The position numbers and the translations under genes are program-made. From the NCBI GenBank assembly GCA_020848595.1, contig JADLHV010000074.1, positions 1 to 5,378 of the forward strand: a DNA stretch of 5,378 bases, in the 5' to 3' direction. The DNA comes from Bacteroidia bacterium. Lineage in GTDB: Bacteria; Bacteroidota; Bacteroidia; NS11-12g; UBA955. Shown here one piece after another: positions 1-5,378 of this stretch. Every line of letters begins with the position of its first letter. Positions within the stretch are counted from its first letter, which is position 1. A model generated the notes under the pieces. The model was not told where the DNA came from. It saw only the letters and a list, made by a program, of their open reading frames with translations, and ran no database searches.

Positions 1-1386
1 AGGTTCTGCTTTATGCTCTATAACGAATATACCATTTCTACAATACGATATTTCTCGGGTAAGGTCGTAGATATTTAAAAATACCACAGGAATTAACACC
101 GAAGCGAATAACGAAAACCAGATTAAACTAATTGCAGAAATCATTTTACTGCCTTTTCTATTAATGATATTCCAAGAGACAAAAAAGCATGTTAGCGTGA
201 ATAAAACATAGATATTGCTGGTTGCTATATTCGAACTTATTGATATGGCTATAATAACACCAATAAATATAACTACGCCTACGCCAATTATACCACTTAT
301 CCAGGGTTTAAATCTCAAAAATCTGAAGAGAGAAAGTATGATAGTGAAGCCTAAACTTGCATAGAAAAATACCCATATAATAGTCACATTGAAAAAGTTT
401 GTTTCTCTAACTTTCTCTACATCCGACAAAGCATAATTCAATTCATAAAACCCAAAGCCCAATTGTTCGTCTATGGCCTGCGTGAGTTCCGGAGCTTCTT
501 CAGCATAATTACTCGAATAATCTGTTTGTTCTTCATACGAGTTTGATATAAATCTATTGACGGAGTAATTTATACTATCTTGAAAGCAATAATTAACAAG
601 GGTTTTAATGTTTAAATTGTATTTTATTTTATAAGTATCGGCTATTTTACAAGCTTTTAAAAGCACTTGCTCTATTGAATCAACTTGTCTATGCTTCAAC
701 CATCTTCTAATCGTGCTGTTGATTTCTGACGAAGATTGTTGTCCTTGATTAAATTTCTTTTGACAATAATAGGTATAACTATAAGTGTCTATATAAAGTT
801 GAGTTGCTGCTGAATTATTATTGTAATCGCAGGGATTCGCTTTGTTCATTTTTTCTAACTCAAGCGCTGTCTTTTCTTGATTTTCGCAACTTTGAGTTTT
901 TTCAAATTCACTTTTTTCAAATGGCAAAAATGCAAATGCAATATTTAATATATCCGACTGCTGTACTAGATCTAAATGATGAGAAAGTGATCTTTGCTTA
1001 AGTAATTTACCATAGTAATAAGTGTGAAAAATGGTTATTAACGAAAATAGAATCAAAAAGATTAATAAAAATTCTTTAATCAAATAAGCTTTCGTTAGGG
1101 GGTACAAACTTTTAAAAGGATTGTTGCGCAGGTATCTAAATAGCCAAACTATGATGATAATGAAAAGTAATAAACCAAAGCTAAAATGTATAATTTCTTC
1201 ATTTTTATAGGAGTATTGGCCGTAATTATAATGTTCGTGAAAATATTGAATAGAATATATACTGCCATAACCAAGAATAAAATAAACAAGATGCAAGACC
1301 AATGCAATAGAAAGCATTGGAATTAAACGAATATTCCATAATTGTGGTTTATTAAGAAGTAGATAATGGTTGATTTTTTTGAACAT
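1..1386 (-). CDS. Multi-pass membrane protein, probable membrane subunit of an ABC transporter (partial, 3' end beyond window)
   Basis: Reading the minus strand from the ATG at 1386-1384 gives 462 codons with no stop up to the window edge, so the C-terminus is missing. Hydrophobic segments lie at about residues 23-41, 67-83, 105-122, 331-352, 362-384, 391-406 and 415-437. Basic loops (about 84-104, 353-361, 405-414) fall on the inner side, which fits the positive-inside rule with a cytoplasmic N-terminus. Residues 123-330 then form a large loop outside the membrane, rich in Asn, Gln, Ser and Tyr and holding five cysteines (167, 186, 208, 246, 267). A second outside segment begins after residue 437. 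The gene starts 3 bp after the stop of the ABC ATPase gene, so it is probably co-transcribed and is the natural membrane partner. I do not recognise a named family. The topology resembles ABC-2-type exporters with an external domain, but three membrane segments before that domain is not the usual ABC-2 layout. Cargo is unknown. Confidence 0.85.
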   Translation of the reverse strand, partial: MFKKINHYLLLNKPQLWNIRLIPMLSIALVLHLVYFILGYGSIYSIQYFHEHYNYGQYSYKNEEIIHFSFGLLLFIIIIVWLFRYLRNNPFKSLYPLTKAYLIKEFLLIFLILFSLITIFHTYYYGKLLKQRSLSHHLDLVQQSDILNIAFAFLPFEKSEFEKTQSCENQEKTALELEKMNKANPCDYNNNSAATQLYIDTYSYTYYCQKKFNQGQQSSSEINSTIRRWLKHRQVDSIEQVLLKACKIADTYKIKYNLNIKTLVNYCFQDSINYSVNRFISNSYEEQTDYSSNYAEEAPELTQAIDEQLGFGFYELNYALSDVEKVRETNFFNVTIIWVFFYASLGFTIILSLFRFLRFKPWISGIIGVGVVIFIGVIIAISISSNIATSNIYVLFTLTCFFVSWNIINRKGSKMISAISLIWFSLFASVLIPVVFLNIYDLTREISYCRNGIFVIEHKAEP

Positions 1387-1389
1387 AGT

Positions 1390-2547
1390 TTAATGAATGA
1401 AAAAACGTCTAGATGATTGACTTATGTTTCGGATATATCGCACTTGTAAATCTTTTTGTGCAATAGCGTTAAATATAGTTTTAGAACTTGTGCCTGAATT
1501 AAAATGTAAGACATAAACGCCTCCGTTGTATTGGATAGCTTTAAGTCCTGTGGAAACAAAAACTTCATTAATAGCATCTCTACTTGCATCGGTTTCCATT
1601 TCATAAATAATTTCTAATTCATCTTCATTGACTTTAATGGTATTGTTTTGATATTGAGGTTCACCATTTTTAAGGAAAATAACCATATCAGAGATTTTTT
1701 CAACTTCATATAATTGTTGCGAACTCAAAATAATTCCAAATGGATTAATAATAGAGCCGCTTAGGTTTTTCAAGTCCTGTAAGATAGTTTGCTGAGAGAT
1801 AATATCAAGATTTGAAAGTGGTTCATCTAGAAGTAGGATTTCGGGTTTTCGAAGCAAGGCTTTTGCTAATTCGAATCGGGTTCTATAGCCTGATGAAATG
1901 CGATTCCAATTTAAGTGTTTGTATGGTCGCAATCCAAGTCTAGCAATAATCATTTCACTCAGCAGTCGATTTTCTTCATTAAAAACGCCATGCATCGAAA
2001 GGGTAAAATTTAAGTTATCCATAAGCGAGCCAAACCATTTTGGAGCCCGTTGTGGGATATATATCAGTTTCGATCTTAGTTCATATAATGAAGGATTTGA
2101 TTTTTCGATACTATACTCAATTGTTCCATTATCGGGCTCAAGATCTTTACAAAGTAACCTAAGTAGGGTAGTTTTACCATTTCCATTTTCACCAACCAGT
2201 CCAATAACTTGCTTGTATTTTAATTCGAAACTAACGGGTCCCATTTTAAAATTCCCATTAGCATATTGCTTCTGCAGGTCATTAACTTTAAAGAGTGTTT
2301 CATCTTGTTTAATATTAGAGTTAATTTCTAAGGCATCAATGGTATCGAGCAAGCTTTTAGTAGATGGGGCATTCGAAATAACGAGCGAATCGTCTTTACA
2401 CGTTTCTAATATTTCGATCATTTGTTTGTAATAAACAGGATTCCCAGTATCTAACACGCAATCTATCATGCGTCTTAAACCTAAATGGTGGTCGCCATTC
2501 GAATAAAACTCTCGTACTTCTGTAATTTTGGATTTCAAAGTCGTCAT
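1390..2547 (-). CDS. ABC transporter ATP-binding protein with N-terminal extension
   Basis: This is a nucleotide-binding subunit of 385 residues that should hydrolyse ATP on the cytoplasmic face to drive the neighbouring membrane protein. Residues 1-84 form a mostly polar, probably helical extension containing LGLRRMIDCVLDTGN. The ATPase domain spans about 85-298: A-loop Tyr95, Walker A GENGNGKT (119-126, Lys125), Q-loop Gln166, signature ISSGYRTR (217-224) in place of LSGGQ, Walker B LLLDEP with Asp241 and Glu242, and D-loop SNLD (245-248). The switch position, usually SSHxLxEVE, reads SSQQLYEVE, so Gln277 replaces His. Residues about 299-385 form a C-terminal accessory region ending SSRRFFIH. 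The frame also allows a TTG start at 2556, three codons upstream. The ATG at 2547 is preferred because it is the normal initiation codon and neither has a ribosome-binding site. Single ATPase domain, so it probably works as a homodimer. The family is certain; substrate and direction of transport are not. Confidence 0.93.
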   Translation of the reverse strand: MTTLKSKITEVREFYSNGDHHLGLRRMIDCVLDTGNPVYYKQMIEILETCKDDSLVISNAPSTKSLLDTIDALEINSNIKQDETLFKVNDLQKQYANGNFKMGPVSFELKYKQVIGLVGENGNGKTTLLRLLCKDLEPDNGTIEYSIEKSNPSLYELRSKLIYIPQRAPKWFGSLMDNLNFTLSMHGVFNEENRLLSEMIIARLGLRPYKHLNWNRISSGYRTRFELAKALLRKPEILLLDEPLSNLDIISQQTILQDLKNLSGSIINPFGIILSSQQLYEVEKISDMVIFLKNGEPQYQNNTIKVNEDELEIIYEMETDASRDAINEVFVSTGLKAIQYNGGVYVLHFNSGTSSKTIFNAIAQKDLQVRYIRNISQSSRRFFIH

Positions 2548-2701
2548 GTTATGCAATTAACTGAAGTATGTTGTAAAAATTGTTATGCAGGGGATAAAAC
2601 GACAATTTTTGTTGATGAACAGGATTTATTTTACGAATATTTGACATTTCGAGTAATATATTTTCATAAATGATAAATTAATTGGATTTTTGCACCCAAT
2701 T
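2548..2701. promoter_or_regulatory. Divergent intergenic region between ABC cassette and kinase gene
   Basis: This 154-bp region must hold the promoters for both the minus-strand ABC cassette and the plus-strand kinase-aat pair. It is strongly AT-rich, especially 2625-2690. The only near match to the Bacteroidota -7 element is GATTTTTG at 2685-2692 (one mismatch to TAnnTTTG), 9 bp before the kinase ATG, without a TTG at the expected upstream distance. No match was found on the minus strand. The octamer GTTATGCA occurs twice in direct orientation (2548-2555 and 2582-2589). That promoters lie here follows from gene orientation rather than from clear motifs. Confidence 0.5.
2575..2610. repeat. 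Inverted repeat, 9-bp perfect arms, 18-bp spacer
   Basis: AAAAATTGT at 2575-2583 is the exact reverse complement of ACAATTTTT at 2602-2610. In RNA the stem could be lengthened by G-U pairs on either side. It lies between the divergent genes, starting 28 bp upstream of the ABC ATG. It could be a regulator binding site or a stem-loop in the ABC leader. The arms are AT-rich, so chance cannot be excluded. Confidence 0.4.
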
Positions 2702-3622
2702 ATGAGTTTATTGGTAACAGGCACAGTGGCGTTCGACGCTATCGAAACACCGTTTGGTAAAACGGATAAGATTATTGGGGGAGCTGCTACGTATGTGAGT
2801 TTAGCGGCTTCTTATTTTACTGGAAGTGTAGGATTGATAGCGGTTGTAGGAGACGATTTTCCGCAAACTTATATAGATTTTCTAAAGTCAAGGGGCATCG
2901 ATACCTCCGGTTTACAAGTTAAAGAAGGCGAGAAGTCTTTCTTTTGGAGTGGTCGCTATTTCAATGACATGAATAGTCGCGAGACTTTAATAACTGAACT
3001 CAATGTATTAGCCGATTTTGACCCCATAGTGCCGTCTGGTTTAGATGCTCCAGATTATTTAATGCTAGGTAATTTGGCGCCTAAGGTTCAAAGTACTCTA
3101 ATTTCGAGGTTGAGTAAGCGCCCTAAACTAATAGCTATGGATACTATGAATTTTTGGATGGATGTAGCCATGGACGATTTAAAGGAAACTTTAAAAATGG
3201 TGGATGTGCTTACTATTAATGACGAAGAAGCAAGACAATTGTCTGGTGAATACAGTTTAATAAAAGCTTCTCGAAAGATTAGAGAAATGGGGCCTAAATA
3301 TTTGATTATTAAAAAAGGCGAACACGGTGCTTTATTATTTTATAACGATAAGGTGTTTTTTGCTCCTGCTATGTTGTTAGAAGATGTTTTTGATCCAACA
3401 GGTGCTGGCGATACTTTTGCTGGTGGATTTATCGGTTGGTTAGCTAAAACGGATGATATTAGTTTCGAAAATATGAAACGTGCTATTATTTATGGAAGTG
3501 CTTTAGCTAGTTTTTGTGTAGAAAAATTTGGAACAGATAATATTGTTAATATTGACGAAAACCTTTTACAAGAAAGAGTTGCTGCTTTTAAAGAATTGAG
3601 TTACGTCGAAATGTTGCCTTAA
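2702..3622 (+). CDS. PfkB/ribokinase-family carbohydrate or nucleoside kinase
   Basis: This is a 306-residue cytoplasmic kinase, the usual length for the ribokinase fold, that transfers the ATP gamma-phosphate to a hydroxyl of a sugar or nucleoside. The N-terminal strand MSLLVTGTVAFDAI carries Asp12 at the substrate-binding position of the family. Gly26-Gly27 (IIGGAATYVS) match the first PfkB signature. NDEE at 173-176 is the NxxE metal/phosphate motif, IIKKGEHGA (202-210) is the strand and turn before the ATP site, and DPTGAGDTFAGG (231-242) is the second signature with the anion-hole Gly-Ala-Gly and catalytic base Asp237. All catalytic elements are intact. The ATG at 2702 is chosen over an in-frame TTG at 2690 because it begins directly at the conserved first strand. 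The stop is 3 bp before aat, so the two are probably co-transcribed. The substrate cannot be assigned; ribokinase, fructokinase and nucleoside kinase are all possible. Confidence 0.92.
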   Translation: MSLLVTGTVAFDAIETPFGKTDKIIGGAATYVSLAASYFTGSVGLIAVVGDDFPQTYIDFLKSRGIDTSGLQVKEGEKSFFWSGRYFNDMNSRETLITELNVLADFDPIVPSGLDAPDYLMLGNLAPKVQSTLISRLSKRPKLIAMDTMNFWMDVAMDDLKETLKMVDVLTINDEEARQLSGEYSLIKASRKIREMGPKYLIIKKGEHGALLFYNDKVFFAPAMLLEDVFDPTGAGDTFAGGFIGWLAKTDDISFENMKRAIIYGSALASFCVEKFGTDNIVNIDENLLQERVAAFKELSYVEMLP

Positions 3623-3625
3623 ACG

Positions 3626-4183
3626 ATGATCACCGCTCATCAGGTCTTACACGGCTATACTCAAGGTATATTCCCTATGGCGGATCCAGATGAAGATAAC
3701 GCCATTTTTTGGTACGAACCAGAATATCGAGGGGTGATTCTTCCTCTTGAGTTCCATATTCCTAAAAATTTAAGACGCCTTTATAATAAACAGCCTTTTG
3801 AATTAAAGATAAATGGCGATTTTAAACAATGCGTTACGCTCTGTTCTTTGCGCGAAGAAACCTGGATTTCGGATGAAATTATTGAAGTATACTGCGGATT
3901 AAATAAAATGGGATACGGATTGAGTTTCGAAGCCTGGTTGGATGGTAAAATGGTTGGTGGTTTATATGGTGTTGTTATGGGGAAAATTTTCTTTGGCGAA
4001 AGTATGTTTCACACTGTGTCTAATGCTAGTAAAATTGCACTAGTATATTTAATGGAATGGGTCTGCGATATGAAAATTCAAGTTGTAGATTGCCAGTTTA
4101 TTAACGAACATTTATTGCAATTTGGCGCAAAAGAAATTCCTCAAAGTGAGTTCTTGAATCTATTAAATAAAGCGTTGCAATAA
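3626..4183 (+). CDS. aat: Leucyl/phenylalanyl-tRNA--protein transferase (short form)
   Basis: This enzyme transfers Leu or Phe from aminoacyl-tRNA to the N-terminus of proteins beginning with Lys or Arg, marking them for ClpS-ClpAP degradation (bacterial N-degron pathway, cytoplasm). The 185 residues include GYTQGIFPMAD (10-20), FWYEPEYRG (28-36) in place of the usual WWSPDPR, TWI (Trp80), GGLYGV (111-116), FFGESMF (122-128, Glu125), ASK (134-136), DCQ (155-157, Asp155) and HLLQFGA (162-168). Trp80, Glu125 and Asp155 sit at a constant offset of 31 from E. coli Trp111, Glu156 and Asp186, as I remember that protein. The protein is about 50 residues shorter than E. coli Aat (234), partly because the N-terminal GLLAxGGDL region is missing, and the usual HSVE motif reads LSFE (99-102). 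This resembles the short cyanobacterial type. It begins 3 bp after the kinase stop. No upstream extension is possible without overlapping the kinase gene. Family assignment is secure; activity of the short form is inferred. Confidence 0.93.
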   Translation: MITAHQVLHGYTQGIFPMADPDEDNAIFWYEPEYRGVILPLEFHIPKNLRRLYNKQPFELKINGDFKQCVTLCSLREETWISDEIIEVYCGLNKMGYGLSFEAWLDGKMVGGLYGVVMGKIFFGESMFHTVSNASKIALVYLMEWVCDMKIQVVDCQFINEHLLQFGAKEIPQSEFLNLLNKALQ

Positions 4184-4276
4184 GGTTTTTTTAGTTTCAA
4201 GTTTCAGGTCTGTCTTTATATGAGCTGCAAGGTTTGTCGAATTATTATTGACTATGAACTTTAAGATACCCTACTT
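4184..4276. other. Intergenic spacer after aat: T-tract and tandem AGTTTCA
   Basis: Directly after the aat stop comes a run of seven T (4186-4192), followed by two tandem copies of AGTTTCA (4193-4206). No stable GC-containing hairpin precedes the T-run, so it is not called a terminator. A weak 5-bp stem with a 7-base loop (4236-4252) lacks a following T-run. No coding potential was seen here. Confidence 0.4.
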
Positions 4277-4296
4277 TTATTGTTCGGTTATTGTTC
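4277..4296 (+). repeat. 9-bp direct repeat, 11-bp period, upstream of the biotin carboxylase gene
   Basis: TTATTGTTC occurs at 4277-4285 and again at 4288-4296, separated by GG. The copies are identical and one helical turn apart, and they overlap the -33 region of the candidate promoter for the downstream gene. Such spacing suits two protomers of a regulator on the same DNA face, but no regulator is known here and the motif is AT-rich. Confidence 0.45.
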
Positions 4297-4312
4297 AAAT
4301 TCATTAATTTTG
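4280..4312 (+). promoter_or_regulatory. Candidate Bacteroidota-type promoter for the biotin carboxylase gene
   Basis: TAATTTTG at 4305-4312 matches the Bacteroidota -7 consensus TAnnTTTG at every defined base. A TTG at 4280-4282 lies 22 bp upstream, within the 17-23 bp spacing reported for flavobacterial promoters. Transcription would start around 4316-4320, leaving only a few bases before the ATG at 4323, so the message would be nearly leaderless. Motif and spacing are seen; activity is inferred. Confidence 0.6.
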
Positions 4313-4322
4313 CCTTTGTTAC

Positions 4323-5378
4323 ATGAAGAAAATTACTAAAGTTTTAATTGCTAATCGGGGCGAAATAGCCATAAGAGTTATGCGTACTTGCCGAGAGTTA
4401 GGTATAAAGACGGTGGCTGTTTATAGCGACGCCGACAGGAATGCTTTGCATGTTCGTTATGCTGATGAAGCCTATAGATTAGGTCCACCTCCTTCTAGGG
4501 AAAGCTATTTATTAGCTGATAAGATTATTGAAATCTGTAAAGAACACGGTGTAGATGCTGTACATCCAGGTTATGGATTTTTAAGTGAACGCTCTGAGTT
4601 TGCTACAAAATTAGCCGAATCGGGTATCATTTTTATTGGTCCAAGTGCCGAAAGTATGGACCTAATGGGAAGTAAAATTGCAAGTAAACAAGCTGTTGAA
4701 AAATTTGGAGTGCCTTTAGTGCCTGGATTAAAAGAGGCTATTACCGATGTTGAAGAAGCAAAAATTGTAGCAGAGAAAATTGGCTTTCCTATATTAATAA
4801 AAGCAAGCGCTGGTGGTGGTGGTAAAGGTATGAGGATAGTAAACTCTGTTGACGAATTTGAATCGCAAATGAGTATGGCTCAAAGTGAAGCTTTAAGTGC
4901 TTTTGGTGATGATGCTGTATTTATAGAAAAATATGTTGCAGCTCCAAGGCATATCGAAATTCAATTAATGGCGGATAATCATGGTAATGTGGTTTATTTA
5001 TTTGAAAGAGATTGTAGTATTCAAAGACGTCACCAAAAACTGGTAGAAGAAGCGCCTAGTAAGGTTTTAACACCTGAATTAAGAAAGCAAATGGGTGAAG
5101 CTGCTGTTAATGTTGCTAAAGCAGCAAAATACTCTGGTGCCGGTACTGTTGAATTTTTATTGGATGAAAAACTAAATTTTTACTTCCTCGAGATGAATAC
5201 TCGTTTGCAGGTAGAACACCCAGTCACAGAATTAATTACGGGTCTCGATTTAGTAAAGGAACAGATTCGTGTGGCAGAAGGTCATCCATTGAGTTTTAAA
5301 CAAGAGGATTTATCTATCAATGGTCATGCGCTCGAGTTGAGGATTTGTGCGGAAGATCCTATGAATAATTTTTTACCA
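4323..5378 (+). CDS. Biotin carboxylase subunit of an acyl-CoA carboxylase (partial, 3' end beyond window)
   Basis: This subunit carboxylates biotin on its carrier protein using ATP and bicarbonate, feeding an acetyl-CoA or propionyl-CoA carboxylase. The visible 352 residues are open to the window end; complete AccC-type subunits are about 450-510 residues. The N-terminal domain starts VLIANRGEIAIR (7-18) and includes HPGYGFLSE (81-89). The ATP-grasp domain follows, with Lys118, Lys160, the glycine loop GGGGKGM (164-170), His210, RRHQK (235-239, Lys239), Glu277, and the catalytic block EMNTRLQVEHP (290-300) holding Asn292, Arg294, Gln296 and Glu298. Arg340 matches the bicarbonate/biotin-binding arginine of E. 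coli AccC. The C-terminal domain begins HALELRICAEDPMNNFLP, closer in my recollection to propionyl-CoA-type subunits than to AccC, which usually reads HAIECRINAEDP. The ATG at 4323 is chosen because the conserved N-terminus follows at once. It lies 139 bp after aat and probably has its own promoter. accC is the common label, but the acyl-CoA substrate is unresolved. Confidence 0.95.
   Translation, partial: MKKITKVLIANRGEIAIRVMRTCRELGIKTVAVYSDADRNALHVRYADEAYRLGPPPSRESYLLADKIIEICKEHGVDAVHPGYGFLSERSEFATKLAESGIIFIGPSAESMDLMGSKIASKQAVEKFGVPLVPGLKEAITDVEEAKIVAEKIGFPILIKASAGGGGKGMRIVNSVDEFESQMSMAQSEALSAFGDDAVFIEKYVAAPRHIEIQLMADNHGNVVYLFERDCSIQRRHQKLVEEAPSKVLTPELRKQMGEAAVNVAKAAKYSGAGTVEFLLDEKLNFYFLEMNTRLQVEHPVTELITGLDLVKEQIRVAEGHPLSFKQEDLSINGHALELRICAEDPMNNFLP

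Noticed and set aside
804..1001. Plus-strand open frame of 65 codons
   Set aside because: It lies opposite the continuous membrane-protein frame, which has plausible topology across its whole length. Nothing in the short frame is recognisable.
1422..1604. Minus-strand open frame of 60 codons in another phase within the ABC ATPase gene
   Set aside because: It is fully inside the ABC C-terminal coding region in a different frame and has no start context or recognisable domain.
1898..2431. Plus-strand open frame of 177 codons opposite the ABC ATPase gene
   Set aside because: It is antisense to a gene with all ABC motifs intact, and its translation shows no domain and has a low-complexity Ser/Leu/Phe composition typical of a shadow frame.
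2554..2556. TTG start for the ABC ATPase, and likewise TTG at 2690-2692 for the kinase
   Set aside because: Each adds only three or four residues before a nearby ATG that fits the family N-terminus. Nothing upstream favours the rare initiation codon.
2551..2673. Possible 40-codon plus-strand small gene from the ATG at 2551, with a CCKNC cluster
   Set aside because: It nearly fills the divergent promoter region. It has no ribosome-binding site, no promoter and no recognisable family. The longer form starting at 2485 overlaps the ABC gene on the opposite strand.
4186..4192. T-run after aat as a Rho-independent terminator
   Set aside because: No GC-containing hairpin lies immediately upstream; the sequence around 4155-4185 forms no stable stem by eye.
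4193..4206. Tandem AGTTTCA as a CRISPR or mobile-element remnant
   Set aside because: There are only two 7-bp copies with no spacers, no longer terminal repeats and no associated genes. It is just a short tandem repeat.
4236..4252. Hairpin GTCGA/TTGAC in the aat-biotin carboxylase gap
   Set aside because: The stem is only five pairs including a G-U, has an AT-rich loop, and is not followed by a T-run.

Overview
The window looks like chromosomal DNA from a member of the Bacteroidota, probably of the Flavobacteriia/Cytophagia type. It is AT-rich with strong preference for A/T-ending codons. None of the starts has a recognisable Shine-Dalgarno sequence. A perfect match to the Bacteroidota -7 promoter consensus (TAnnTTTG) precedes the last gene. 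The lineage is inferred from these features and from remembered similarity of the biotin carboxylase to Bacteroidota proteins; no search was run.

The left half (1-2547) is a two-gene cassette on the minus strand. The first gene, 2547 down to 1390, encodes an ABC-transporter ATPase with an extra N-terminal segment of about 84 residues, an unusual signature motif and Gln in place of the switch histidine. Three bases later a multi-pass membrane protein starts at 1386. It stays open without a stop to the window edge (462 codons visible) and has at least seven predicted membrane segments and a loop of about 200 residues outside the membrane. Together they look like the energising and membrane halves of one ABC transporter whose cargo cannot be read from the sequence.

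A 154-bp divergent intergenic region (2548-2701) separates this cassette from a plus-strand gene set. It holds a perfect 9-bp inverted repeat but no convincing consensus promoter.

The right half carries a PfkB/ribokinase-family kinase (2702-3622) and, 3 bp later, a short leucyl/phenylalanyl-tRNA-protein transferase (aat, 3626-4183), very probably one transcript. After a 139-bp gap with T-rich and short repeated sequence comes the 5' part of a biotin carboxylase gene (4323 to the window end). It has its own candidate promoter, overlapped by a 9-bp direct repeat with an 11-bp period. This gene supplies the carboxybiotin-forming subunit of an acyl-CoA carboxylase (acetyl-CoA or propionyl-CoA type).

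No RNA genes, CRISPR arrays, insertion sequences or prophage genes were seen, and no stretch above 300 bases lacks a gene. Most of the right half is ordinary housekeeping content. The ABC cassette is the part least explained by known families.
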